Part shown: positions 17,130 to 26,157 of the stretch, piece after piece
Layout of the letters: every line of letters starts with the position of its first letter
Position numbering within the stretch: position 1 is the stretch's first letter
NCBI GenBank assembly: GCA_963700375.1
Contig: CAVOXF010000006.1
Span: 766,686-830,685 of the forward strand
DNA length: 64,000 nucleotides
DNA from: JAHEEL01 sp963700375
Lineage (GTDB): Bacteria; Actinomycetota; Acidimicrobiia; Spongiisociales; UBA5794
Reading direction: 5' to 3'
Notes under the pieces: generated by a model
What the model was told of the DNA's origin: nothing
The model's input: only the letters and a program-made list of their open reading frames with translations
Databases searched by the model: none
Translations under genes and position numbers: made by a program

Positions 17130-17600
17130 GCGACGACGTCACGCCGGCAACGCTCCAAGGTGCCACCAATTCGGCGGTGACCGGCACAGGCCCTCCTCGC
17201 GCCACAACCTGCGCAGCTTCTTGTGATTCACCACGTAGCCCTCGCGGCGCACCACCGCCTGGGCCTTGCGTCACCCCGGACGAGGATGACGTCGAGCAAG
17301 GCGGCGGAACCTCCTGCGCAGATTCACGTCGTCAGGTGGGACCGGCCAAGGCGGATGGTGCTGGGTGGAACGATGCTGACCCACAACCCGCCACGCCCCG
17401 GGCTGGGATACCCCGAACCGCTCCCGCGGCACCACAACGGCGCGGCGACGACGATCCGGGGTCACCGCCTTCCCCCAGCCAACTCCTTCGACATCGCCTT
17501 GTCCAACTCGGCCTCGGCGAGGAGTTCCGTCAATCTGGCGTTCTCGACCCGGAGTTACTTGAGCTGCTTCGCTCCGCGATGAGCAACATGGGCCGTGCCG
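17130..17600 (-). pseudogene. Decayed IS3-family transposase remnant
   Basis: Three frames on the minus strand together give the OrfA tail (ENARLTELLAEAELDKAM then SKELAGG) followed by the OrfB N-terminal part (VTPDRRRRAVVVPRERFG, SQPGAWRVVGQHRSTQHH) and VVRREGYVVNHKKLRRLWRE, which are hallmark IS3 HTH_21 segments. The frame is broken several times and the catalytic DDE domain is missing. No inverted repeats located. Confidence 0.7.
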
Positions 17601-18092
17601 CCCATCCGTCGGGTGAATCCCGCCCGGTCAGCTGTCGAACGACGCACTTGCGAACAAGGCGCAGCGATACGCCCACTGTCCACTTCTCGTTGAAAGCGCC
17701 GTGATGCGACGGTTCCATCAGACAGCGTCGCAACACGACGCGAAGGTGCCGTCCGAAACGCTACGCCTCGACGCTTCGGGAGAAGAGCGTCGCCATCTGC
17801 ACAATGTCGACAATCCGACAACGCCGACGGGGGAGCATCGGCTCTTCGTCTTTTGGGCTACGGGCGGCTGCCGTGGGTCGGCGTGTACCGGCCGGCCAGT
17901 CGCTGCGAAGCACGGGTGCTGCCCGGTGAGTGCGAGCTGGGTTTCCCTTCACGGGAACAACTCACTCGGCCACGGTGGACGTTGGCGGAGGATTGATCAA
18001 GGGCGACGGAGCCGCACTGCGTCGCATGGTGCCCCAACAGTGTGGTGATCGGCATCCGACCGCGCCGGTCTGGATGGGAGTAGCGTGACTTC
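17601..18092 (+). repeat. Hairpin-repeat array D
   Basis: No gene. Two clear units: AGCGTCG cores at 17724 and 17786 with the stem CGACGCTTC/GAAGAGCGTCG at 17769-17792, both + orientation. Downstream to the LuxR gene nothing else is recognised. Confidence 0.55.
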
Positions 18093-19739
18093 GTGTCATC
18101 TGCCGAGATTTCCGAGCGAACGAGCCGCCTGGCGAAAGCGAGTGCCTCGTACGACGCACGGGCATGGACCGATACGTTTGAAGCCTTCTTCGCCGCCGAT
18201 GAGATCGCGCCGCTCGGGCCTTCCGATCTCGAGCGCTACGCAACCTCGGCGTACATGCTCGGGAACGTACGCGCGATGCTCGCCATCCAGGAACGGGCCC
18301 ATCGCGCGTACCTCGCCGATGGTGACACGCTCGGGGCGGCCCGGGCGGCCTTGTGGCTGGCAACCAACCTGGCGAGTCGGGGGAAGCTCCCCCAGGCCAG
18401 CGGATGGGTGGAGGTGTCGGAGCGGCTGCTCCAATCGGCGCCCGAGGACTGCGTCGAGCGTGGGTACCTGCTGATGCCACAGATGCTCCGCCATGCGACG
18501 GCGAACGAGTTCGACGATGTGGTCGATCTTGGCGGCCGTGCTGCCGACATCGGGCGGCGGTTTGGGGACCCAGATCTCACGGCCCTCGCCGCCCAGACCC
18601 AGGCCCGCGCACTGCTCAGGCTGTCGAGAACGTCCGAGGGACTCCGACTGCTCGACGAGGTGATGATTTCGGTGACGAGTTCGCAGCTCTCCCCCATGGT
18701 GACCGGTATCGTCTACTGCAGTGTCCTCGAAGGCTGCTACGAAACGCACGCCATCAAACGGGCAGCCGTATGGACCGAGTCGCTCACCGACTGGTGTGGT
18801 GAACAGCCCGACCTCGTCGCCTTCAACGACCAATGCCTGGCCCATCGCTCGGAGATCCTGCGACTCCAAGGCGCGTGGATCGAAGCCGTCATGGAGGCCC
18901 AACGAGCGGGTGAAGCCGGAGCTCGGTTTCAGATCGCTGCTCAGGCGCTTTACCAGCTTGGTGAGATCCAACGCATGCGCGGTGACCTCGCGGCTGCCGA
19001 ACAGACCTACCGCCAGGTGAGCATCGATGGCGCCGACCCCATGCCGGGCATGGCACTGTTGAGGCTCGCCAAGGGCAACTGCGACGCGGCATTCACATCC
19101 AGCACCGATGCCCTGGCCGAGGCGACCGATCCGTTCGTCCGGATCCAGCTCCTGCCTGCGATGGTCGAAATTGCCGTCGCCTGCGCCCAGATCCCCACGG
19201 CCACCAGCGCTGCCAGGGAACTGTCCGAGGCGGCCGCGGCCACCAGCACGGAGGCTCACCTTGCCTGGGCGACCCATGCCGAGGGGCGGGTGGCCCTCGC
19301 CGAGGACCGCATGGCGCAGGCAGTCGTGTATCTCAAGAAGGCGAAGGACCGGTGGCAGGATCTGTCGATGCCATACGAGCTCGCCCGCGCCAGGGTCGAC
19401 CTCGGGCGCGCCCTCACGGCGCGAGGCGACAGCGACGCCGCAGACCTCGAGTACTCGGCCGCACGGACCGTCTTCGTCGAGCTCGGCGCAGCGCCGGATG
19501 TGACGGTGGTCGACAACCTCATGCGTCGTGCGCGATCCGAGTGGCCGGGCGGTCTGACCGATCGGGAGGCCGAGGTGCTCCGTATGCTCGCCTCCGGTGC
19601 CACGAACCGATCGATCGCCGCCGGTCTTGTACTCAGCGAGCGCACCGTCGACCGTCACGTTTCGAACATCTTCACCAAGATCGACGTGTCCTCTCGGTCA
19701 GCCGCGACGGCATGGGCGATCAGGAACGGCATCGGCTGA
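18093..19739 (+). CDS. LuxR-family regulator with TPR-like sensor region
   Basis: A 548-residue transcription factor. Residues about 1-470 are a string of helical hairpins of TPR/MalT type (for example GDLAAAEQTYRQVSIDG, DRMAQAVVYLKKAKDRW). Residues about 482-545 are a LuxR/FixJ helix-turn-helix (LTDREAEVLRMLASGATNRS, AAGLVLSERTVDRHVSNIF, KIDVSSRSAATAWA). There is no ATPase domain, so it is a shortened relative of LAL/MalT regulators. GTG start. It lies 132 bases upstream of a flavin monooxygenase gene on the same strand, with a perfect palindrome between them that is the likely operator. Confidence 0.85.
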   Translation: MSSAEISERTSRLAKASASYDARAWTDTFEAFFAADEIAPLGPSDLERYATSAYMLGNVRAMLAIQERAHRAYLADGDTLGAARAALWLATNLASRGKLPQASGWVEVSERLLQSAPEDCVERGYLLMPQMLRHATANEFDDVVDLGGRAADIGRRFGDPDLTALAAQTQARALLRLSRTSEGLRLLDEVMISVTSSQLSPMVTGIVYCSVLEGCYETHAIKRAAVWTESLTDWCGEQPDLVAFNDQCLAHRSEILRLQGAWIEAVMEAQRAGEAGARFQIAAQALYQLGEIQRMRGDLAAAEQTYRQVSIDGADPMPGMALLRLAKGNCDAAFTSSTDALAEATDPFVRIQLLPAMVEIAVACAQIPTATSAARELSEAAAATSTEAHLAWATHAEGRVALAEDRMAQAVVYLKKAKDRWQDLSMPYELARARVDLGRALTARGDSDAADLEYSAARTVFVELGAAPDVTVVDNLMRRARSEWPGGLTDREAEVLRMLASGATNRSIAAGLVLSERTVDRHVSNIFTKIDVSSRSAATAWAIRNGIG

Positions 19740-19761
19740 GAGCTCATCTTGCCGACCTACT

Positions 19762-19781
19762 CATGGGTAGTTCTACCCATG
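19762..19781. promoter_or_regulatory. Perfect palindrome, putative LuxR operator
   Basis: CATGGGTAGTTCTACCCATG, 9-bp arms around TT, lies between the LuxR stop and the monooxygenase start. A partial third arm (CCCCAAAGATGGGTG) follows at 19791-19805. Position suggests activation of the monooxygenase by the neighbouring regulator; it could also end the luxR message. Confidence 0.55.
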
Positions 19782-19871
19782 TCCGTCATACCCCAAAGAT
19801 GGGTGATTTGGGCGATGCGGGGAGACGCGGGTTCCCGTACGTTGGCATCACGCCACCGAAGGGGAACCGAC

Positions 19872-20990
19872 ATGACCGACACCCACCACGAGACCCGCAC
19901 CGAGTCCTTCGACACCATCGTCATCGGAGGCGGCCAGACCGGGCTGACCGTCGGTTACGAGCTCACGCAACGGGGGGTCGACTTCGTGATCCTCGACGCC
20001 AATGACCGCGTGGGTGACGCGTGGCGCAAGCGATGGGACTCTCTTGTGCTGTTCACTCCTGCTCGCTACAACGGCCTGCCCGGGGTGCCCTTCCCGGCCA
20101 AGGGCGACACCTTCATCACGAAAGACGAGATCGCTGCCTACCTCGAGACATACGCCGAGGTGAACGACCTCCCGATCCGCTCGAAGACAACGGTCACCCG
20201 AGTCAGTTACGACGGTCAGCGGTATGTCGTCGAGGCAGGCGGCCGAGAGCTTCGTTCGGCCAACGTCGTTGTGGCGATGGCGAACTACCAGGTCCCCCAT
20301 GTCCCGGAGTTCGCGCCGGACCTCGACCCCGACATCGTTCAGATGCATTCGGCGCAGTACCAGCGGCCTTCTCAGCTCGCCGAAGGTCCTGTCCTGGTCG
20401 TGGGGTTCGGGAATTCAGGTGCCGACATCGGGCTCGAGCTTGCTCGCGACCGTCAGACCTACATCGCCGGGACCCCGGGACCGGTCATCCCGTTCCGTAT
20501 CGAGCCGTGGCTCGGCCGCAACATCGGCGTGCGGCTCGTTCGGTTCGTGGCCGTCAAGGTGCTCAACACGGGCACGACCATCGGACGCAAGGCTCGGCCC
20601 AAAGTGATGCAGCACACTGGAGCGCCGATCGTGCGGGTCAAGCCGAAGGATCTCATCGAGGCTGGAGCGCACCGCCTCGGTCGCGTGACCGGTGTGAGGG
20701 ATGGTCGTCCGGTTCTCGACGACGGCACTGTCATCGACGTCCCCAACGTCGTGTGGTGCACCGGTTTCCGCCACGGGTTCGACTGGATCGACCTTCCCGT
20801 CTTCGATGACACAGGCCTGCCGATCCACGATCGGGGCGTCGTAGAGGCCCAGCCCGGCCTCTACTTCTGCGGTCTGTTCTTCCTGCACGCCCTTTGGTCG
20901 GAAACCCTCACCGGTATGCCGACCGACGCCAGGTACATCGCCGACCATCTGGTGTCGACGAGGACCGCGGTTCATCCAGTGCATGCGTGA
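19872..20990 (+). CDS. FAD/NAD(P)-dependent monooxygenase
   Basis: A 372-residue flavoprotein of the flavin-containing/YUCCA-like monooxygenase group. The FAD-binding GxGxxG is GGGQTGLTVGYEL (about residue 19), the NADPH-binding one GFGNSGADIGLEL (about 175), with WRKRWDSLVLFTPARYNGLP between them and the C-terminal ATG-like WCTGFRHGFDWID. These enzymes hydroxylate or oxygenate small N-, S- or carbonyl-containing compounds. ATG chosen because AAGGGG precedes it. The upstream LuxR gene and palindrome suggest regulated expression. Confidence 0.85.
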   Translation: MTDTHHETRTESFDTIVIGGGQTGLTVGYELTQRGVDFVILDANDRVGDAWRKRWDSLVLFTPARYNGLPGVPFPAKGDTFITKDEIAAYLETYAEVNDLPIRSKTTVTRVSYDGQRYVVEAGGRELRSANVVVAMANYQVPHVPEFAPDLDPDIVQMHSAQYQRPSQLAEGPVLVVGFGNSGADIGLELARDRQTYIAGTPGPVIPFRIEPWLGRNIGVRLVRFVAVKVLNTGTTIGRKARPKVMQHTGAPIVRVKPKDLIEAGAHRLGRVTGVRDGRPVLDDGTVIDVPNVVWCTGFRHGFDWIDLPVFDDTGLPIHDRGVVEAQPGLYFCGLFFLHALWSETLTGMPTDARYIADHLVSTRTAVHPVHA

Positions 20991-21376
20991 TCACGGTATC
21001 GACCCGTCCGGTTCCGTTCTCAGCAGAGATGACGGGATCGTGGGCGCGAGGCCGATGACCCGCGATTGCGTCAGTTTCTCACAAGAGGCGTCGCGATGCG
21101 GACGTGTCGGCGTTAATGCCGGCGCTTCGACACAAGAAGCGTCGTTCGGGTACTGGCCGGCAGGTTGGTCCAGGCGCATCGACCAGAAAGCGGTGTTGCG
21201 GGATTCACAAGCCCGAGGGTGTTGTGACCTGTGGGGTCTCGCCCCTTCCCGAAGGCGTCGCCATGAGGTCGATTGCCGCCAGGAGTTGGAGCTTCCATCA
21301 AAGGGCGTCGCAACACGCCGGGATGCCTCGGGAGTAGGTGTCGGAGACCGTCGCACCCAGAGAGGAGCGCCGATCT
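20991..21376 (+). repeat. Hairpin-repeat array E (five units)
   Basis: No gene. Cores at 21087, 21138, 21189, 21254 and 21304 give steps of 51, 51, 65 and 50 bases. Sequence 21087-21200 is homologous to array A (4364-4475). All copies are in + orientation, between genes of opposite direction. Confidence 0.75.
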
Positions 21377-21889
21377 TCAGAGCAGGCGTTCGATGGTGCC
21401 CCGGAGATAGCGGGCTTGGCCGGCGTGCTGGAGATTGTCACTGATCACGCTGATCAGGCGCACACCGACCAACACCGGCGGGTCGTAGGAACGGTCAATG
21501 ATGCGATCGAGTTCCGAAGCATCGACACCTCCCAGATACTCCACGGTGCGCTCCACCACGGCATCGTGATAGGCGACCAGCGCCTCAGAGGACTCAGGGA
21601 CCACCGCTGCCACGTCGTCGGGAGTGTCACCGTATCCGGTCGCCATTGCATCCCGGTCGATGCCGGTCCGCACGGCCCAGACACGATCGGCCCACACCTG
21701 GTCCATCGCCGCAATCTCGGCGACGTGATCGTCCTGGACGCGACTCAAATGCCAAACCAGCCACGCAATCGAATTGGCGCCCGGCTCAGGCCGATACGCC
21801 AGACCCGCCGCGTCAAGGCCATCGCACGCCCCATGAACCAACTCGGGGATGCGCCGGAACGCTTCGACCAGCAGTGTGCTCGTATCCAT
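21377..21889 (-). CDS. DinB-superfamily protein (mycothiol transferase-like, DUF664)
   Basis: A 170-residue four-helix-bundle protein. DinB/DUF664 features: the first His in LAYRPEPGANSIAWLVWHLS, then helix VAEIAAMDQVWADRVW, and the C-terminal DNLQHAGQARYLRG carrying the third metal-ligand His. These are putative mycothiol- or bacillithiol-dependent enzymes in actinobacteria. ATG at 21889 follows GGGAGG; upstream in-frame sequence has no ribosome site. Substrate unknown. Confidence 0.85.
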   Translation of the reverse strand: MDTSTLLVEAFRRIPELVHGACDGLDAAGLAYRPEPGANSIAWLVWHLSRVQDDHVAEIAAMDQVWADRVWAVRTGIDRDAMATGYGDTPDDVAAVVPESSEALVAYHDAVVERTVEYLGGVDASELDRIIDRSYDPPVLVGVRLISVISDNLQHAGQARYLRGTIERLL

Positions 21890-21904
21890 TCGCAGGCCTC
21901 CCGT

Positions 21905-22110
21905 GGGTGTTCGATCGCACCAGTCAACCACGCCACAAGCATCATCAGCGCCGCCCTCGACGCCGGTACCCCACTCCGAGACGTCAAGGAAGCCGCGTCA
22001 CATACCGACCCGACGACCACGATGCGCAACGACCGCGCCCGTCAACCACACGACCGGCACGCCACCAACATCGTCGCCACATCCGCCGCCGGAACCACAC
22101 AAAGACCCAA
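21905..22110 (+). pseudogene. Tyrosine recombinase (integrase) C-terminal remnant
   Basis: The frame reads NHATSIISAALDAGTPLRDV then KEAASHTDPTTTMRNDRA and RQPHDRHATNIVATSAAG. This matches the last part of XerC/phage-type integrases (GVPLRDVQ, SHADPRTTMRYDRAR). The catalytic Tyr of TTMRYD is replaced by Asn and the catalytic domain upstream is absent, so it is dead. It overlaps the promoter side of the DinB gene. Confidence 0.65.
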
Positions 22111-22113
22111 TAG

Positions 22114-22140
22114 CCGCCCACATCGGCACACATGGGCGTG
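22114..22140. repeat. REP-like palindrome
   Basis: CCGCCCACATCGG then CACACATGGGCGTG, followed by CTAGAC, an intact copy of the palindrome family at the end of the integrase remnant. Confidence 0.65.
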
Positions 22141-22250
22141 CTAGACGGTTGTAGCGGTGGAGTTGGCTGGGTGCATCCGAAAGAACCACTTGGCCTCCCG
22201 ACGGTTCGTCCCTGCCGGGTTCGCTCATTGGACACCGCCGAAGAGCACAA

Positions 22251-22595
22251 CTAGCGGTCGGTACGGATCGTCAATGCCTCGGTGTCGCGAGCGAATCGCA
22301 TGAGCACGCTGCGATTGAGACAATGCCAGATACGCGGACCATCGTTCCTCGTACAGAGGATGTTCGCGTCGCGGAGAATCCTGAGGTGCTCGGAGACAGT
22401 GGACGGGGAGAGGGCCAGGTGAGCGACGATCTCTCTCACGACGAGTGGCTTGCACTCCCGAAAGAAGTCAATGATCTCCATACGGGCAGGGTGGCCCATC
22501 GCCTTGGCGATCGCAGCCATCTCCCGACCGGTGAGTGAGGCCGGATCAATCGGCAGGTCGCCGTCGAGGCACGGCGGGGGCGGGCTGAGGTCCAT
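22251..22595 (-). CDS. ArsR-family regulator
   Basis: A 114-residue winged-helix regulator: AIAKAMGHPARMEIIDFFRE, then KPLVVREIVAHLALSPSTVS (recognition helix) and EHLRILRDANILCTRNDG (wing). A PPPPCLDGD N-terminal tail and a single Cys do not form a classic metal site, so it may sense something other than metal. No target gene is adjacent; the next gene upstream on the other side is repeat debris. Confidence 0.85.
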   Translation of the reverse strand: MDLSPPPPCLDGDLPIDPASLTGREMAAIAKAMGHPARMEIIDFFRECKPLVVREIVAHLALSPSTVSEHLRILRDANILCTRNDGPRIWHCLNRSVLMRFARDTEALTIRTDR

Positions 22596-22763
22596 GACTG
22601 CCAGCGTACTGAGCGACGCTGCTCATACCATGAGGCCGAAAGACCATTCAACGTCGATCGGTGGTGAAGTCGTTCGAAGAACTCCGCCGGGCACCCGACA
22701 TTGCGGCACTCGCAAACGTCGATACCGCCAGTCGAATCGCAGGCTTCCCAACCGAGCAAGCAC

Positions 22764-22813
22764 CCGCCCAAATGGGCTGTCGCCTCAAGGGGTCATTGCA
22801 GCGCTTCGGCGAG
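22764..22813. repeat. Palindrome half with solo IS30 terminus
   Basis: CCGCCCAAATGGG-like left palindrome half, then CTGTCGCCTCAAGGGGTC and ATTGCAGCGCTTCGGCGAG. The latter, read on the minus strand, encodes the IS30 transposase C-terminus (LLAEALQ) seen in the full element at 60.7 kb. Confidence 0.65.
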
Positions 22814-23126
22814 TAGATCGCGTTCACACACAAGCGCGTTGGCTTGGCTATCTGGGGTATCGATCCCGACGCGCAGGCTAGACGACGTCGGCCCGAAGCT
22901 GACCAATGGCCCGCAAACGGCGCATCCGTCGGAAAGCGGCGCTCGGCTTGAGTGGACTGCCGGTGAGAAGCGCTTCGCACAAGGAGCGTCGCAATGCAGG
23001 CCGCCCAATCGACGCAGTGCACTCCCTCGATCGACATCCCCCGCGACACAACGGACCCATCGAGCGAAAGATGCCGGGTGGTAGAACGTGCGCTTCGGTG
23101 AAAGGGCATTGTGCGGGCCGGCAGAC
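22814..23126. other. Gene-free stretch with repeat fragments
   Basis: Contains one hairpin-family unit (GAAGCGCTTCGCACAAGGAGCGTCG around 22966-22990, stem and core in + orientation). Nothing else supported. Confidence 0.4.
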
Positions 23127-24109
23127 TCAGGGAAGGCGCCCCGCCCAGGCCAGCGATGCGGTTGCACTGACGACCAGCGCGACCAACGCGGCGCCCGCAA
23201 ACCAGTCGGTGACCTCGACGCGTACGACCTCGACCTGGACGCTCTCGCCCAGATCCTGGTATACCCGGCTCAGCTCCTCCGCCGTCACCGCGCTGAGGGC
23301 CCGGCCTTCCGTCTGGTAGGCGAGCTGCTCGAGAGCTTGGCGATTGACCGGGACCGCGATTCTCCCCCCATCGGATCCTCGATGGTGCCGTTCTCGGTGC
23401 CAAACGCGATCGTGTGTACGGTGATGTTGCGATCCCGCGCCTCCGACGCTGCCTCATCGTTCGGGCGTCCCTGCGTGGTGTCCCCGTCGGAAAGCAGCAC
23501 GATGGTGCCGACCGGTGCCGCACCGACATCACCCTCGCTATCGTTCTCGCTTCGTGCGATAGCGTCGTCGATGGCATCGAGTCCAAGGAACACCGCTTCG
23601 CCGATGGCGGTGCCCTCGCCGAGGGACGGTTCCTTCTCGATGGTCCGTCGCACCGCGTCGAGCCGCGTGGTCGGCGATATGGCGAGACGGGCTCGACCGT
23701 CGAACGTCACCACTCCGACGGCGACTCCATCGGGAACTGTGTCGAGAAACACGCCGGCGGCGTCACGCGCCGCGGCGGCACGATTCGGGGTGACGTCGTC
23801 GGCCTGCATCGACAGTGACGTGTCGATCGCCAGGATGACCATCTGCTGTGCCTCCTCGGCCTCGCCGGCGATGACCGGCCGTGCGAAGGCCAGTGCGGCG
23901 GTGAGCACGGCGATGAGCAGCACCGCGGCGGTGGCGTGCCGTCGCCATCCCGGTCGGTCGGGTGCCACTTCGTCGAGCATGTCGACGGTGGTGAATCGGA
24001 GGGCGTACCGTCGCCGACGCGTGTGCACGGCGAGGTACGCGGCGCCCAGGACCACCGGGACGGCGAGGAGGGCGAGGCGCACGGGGGCGAGGAATCCGAA
24101 GTCGGTCAT
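23127..24109 (-). pseudogene. VWA-domain membrane protein (BatA-like), frameshifted
   Basis: From the ATG at 24109: two transmembrane helices (FLAPVRLALLAVPVVLGAAY; AAVLLIAVLTAALAFARPV) and a von Willebrand A domain with MIDAS DTSLSM and later LLSDGDTTQG, as in the MoxR-associated BatA/YeaP class. After EDPMGGE the frame fails. Shifting by one base at the C6/G6 run 23364-23369 restores IAVPVNRQALEQLAYQTEGR, then VTDWFAGAALVALVVSATAS and a stop at 23127, the usual end of this family with a third helix. So one base is missing in the homopolymer. ATGA overlap with the upstream DUF58 gene. Confidence 0.85.
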
Positions 24110-25087
24110 CGGTGACGATCTCCCAGTGCGAGAAGGCGGGTGCGGCGCGTGGCGACGAACTCCACGAAGTCGAGCACCCAATCGCGGTCGGTCCACAGGG
24201 TCAGGTGATCGGCGCCGCACGTTGCGAGCAATTCAGCGGTCTCGGTGCGTCGACGATCAGCCAGGTCGCGGTACTGCTCCCGCACCTTCGGCTTCGCGGT
24301 GTCGATCAGCCGGCGTCTGCCGGTCTCGGGGTCCACCACCGAGATCAGGCCCACGTCCGGCAGGCTGACCTCGCGAGGGTCGACGACCTCGATGGCCACG
24401 ACTTCGTGTCGGTGCCCAAGGGCGCGGAGCGGGCGCTCCCATGCGGTGCCGCCCAGGAAGTCCGAGACGATCGACCACCATGCCCCGTCGCCGAGCGGTG
24501 CGCCCCACGATTTCGAGCGCCCCGGGCAGGTCGCCCTGATCGCCGTCGACCGGTGGACGTCTCAGTGCGGCGAGCACGCCACCGACGTGGGTCGAGCCGC
24601 TTCGAGCCGGAACGATCTCAAGTCGGTCGGATCCGGGTTTGGGCGTTGTCCTGACGGCTCCGATCCGGTTCCCGCCATCCGATGCCAAGAGGGCGAACGC
24701 TCCAGCGGATGCCCACGCCAGCTGGTGCTTGGTCCACTGTCCGGTGCCGAACGCAAGACTCGCAGAAGAGTCGACGACGAGCCACATCTCGAGCTCGTGG
24801 TCCGCGATCGTGTCGCGCACGTGCGGCTCGTTGGTGCGGGCGGTCACCGCCCAGTCGAGGTGTCGGGGATCATCGCCCGGTACGTAGGGGCGGGCCTCTC
24901 CGCGTTCGGTGCCATGTCCGGGGAGCAGTCCCGCGTGGTCACCGGCAAGCAATCCGTCGAGGCGCCGCAGGACCGTCAGTCGGAGCCGCTCCGTCGGCAC
25001 CTGCGACGGTGAAGCCGCACGCGTCCGCCGCGGGAGTTCCTGCACCGCGGTGGGCGGTCCTGAGCGTCGGCCGAAGCGGCGCTTCAT
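24106..25087 (-). pseudogene. DUF58 protein, frameshifted
   Basis: DUF58 proteins act with MoxR ATPases and VWA proteins. The signature YVPGDDPRHLDWAVTARTNE is present at about residue 70, followed by the VWA-like ELEMWLVVDSSASL. The frame is lost at about 24475: after ARRRGMVV a one-base shift gives SIVSDFLGGTAWERPLRAL and the family C-terminus DWVLDFVEFVATRRTRLL to the stop at 24106. The start overlaps the MoxR stop (ATGA at 25084-25087). Otherwise complete, so a recent lesion or an assembly error. Confidence 0.85.
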
Positions 25088-26157
25088 CCGACGCTTGTCC
25101 AAACGGTCCGTCCGGTGGCGTTGGTTACCGACTCGAACGATCCGAACCTCGGCGCGGGCACCGTCGTCAGCACCTCGACCAGGATGTCGTCGACCGTGAC
25201 ACCGTCGGCGACGGCGTCGAACGACAGTACCAACCGGTGGTTGAGCACGTCGTAGGCGACGTCGTACACGTCCTGGGGAAGGAGATGGCCCCTCCCCCTG
25301 ATCAGGGCAAGGGCCTGCCCGGCCTGAACGAGGCCGATACTCGCCCGGGGGCTCGCCCCATAGGAAAGCAAACCGTCGATGGCCACGTCGTACTCCTCCG
25401 GTGTCCGTGTTGCGAGCACGAGGCGAACGGCGTAGTCCTGGACCGCAGGGTCGACATACACACTCGCTGCGGCTCGCTGGAGCGTGCGCACGTCGTCGAG
25501 GGAGAGGATCACCTGTGGGATCACCGTCGGGCCGCCGGCCCGGCCGACGATCTCGTGCTCATCCTGTGCGGTCGGGTAGTCGACCGGGATCCGCATGAGA
25601 AACCGGTCCCGTTGCGCCTCGGGGAGGGGGTAGACGCCCTCTGATTCAATCGGGTTCTGGGTGGCGAGCACGAGGAAAGGGTCGGGCAAGGGGTGGGTGA
25701 CTCCGCCGAGCGAGATCTGGCGTTCCGCCATCACCTCGAGGAGCGCCGATTGCACCTTGGCCGGCGCTCGGTTGATCTCGTCGGTGAGGACGAAGTTGGC
25801 GAACACCGGTCCCAGCTCTACATCGAAGCTCTCCGTCGATTGGCGGTACACCCGGGTGCCGACGATGTCCGACGGGAGCAGATCGGGTGTGAACTGGATC
25901 CGCGTGAACGTGCCGCCGAGTGCTCGGGCGAGCGTCGACACGGTCAGGGTCTTCCCGAGGCCCGGGACGCCCTCCAGGAGACAGTGGCCGCCGGCGAGCA
26001 GGGCGACGAGGACGCGTTCGAGGACGCGTTCCTGCCCGACGATGACCCGCTGGAGCTCCGCCATCACCTCGCGTACCTGGATGGCGTGCGCGACGGGGGC
26101 GTGTGGGTCGGGTGACACTGATGGTGTCGGGCCGGGAGGGGTTTCGAAGGTCGTCAT
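25084..26157 (-). CDS. MoxR-family AAA+ ATPase
   Basis: A 357-residue AAA+ chaperone-like ATPase. Walker A GVPGLGKT at 63-70, Walker B VLTDEINRAP at 123-132, sensor 1 LATQNPIESEG and the MoxR hallmark YPLPEAQRDRFLM. Sensor 2 lies in SPRASIGLVQAGQALALI. MoxR proteins work with VWA/DUF58 partners in maturation or metal insertion of protein complexes or in envelope stress. Both partners are encoded immediately downstream with ATGA overlaps, and the HtrA gene upstream overlaps by four bases, so the four are co-translated. Confidence 0.95.
   Translation of the reverse strand: MTTFETPPGPTPSVSPDPHAPVAHAIQVREVMAELQRVIVGQERVLERVLVALLAGGHCLLEGVPGLGKTLTVSTLARALGGTFTRIQFTPDLLPSDIVGTRVYRQSTESFDVELGPVFANFVLTDEINRAPAKVQSALLEVMAERQISLGGVTHPLPDPFLVLATQNPIESEGVYPLPEAQRDRFLMRIPVDYPTAQDEHEIVGRAGGPTVIPQVILSLDDVRTLQRAAASVYVDPAVQDYAVRLVLATRTPEEYDVAIDGLLSYGASPRASIGLVQAGQALALIRGRGHLLPQDVYDVAYDVLNHRLVLSFDAVADGVTVDDILVEVLTTVPAPRFGSFESVTNATGRTVWTSVG

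Noticed and set aside
18096..19658. 520-codon open frame opposite the LuxR gene
   Set aside because: Codon-shadow frame of a GC-rich gene; no start signals, and the + strand frame has clear domains.
21087..21315. CRISPR array
   Set aside because: Units are contiguous and similar along their whole length, with no constant repeat separated by unique spacers, and no cas genes are present.
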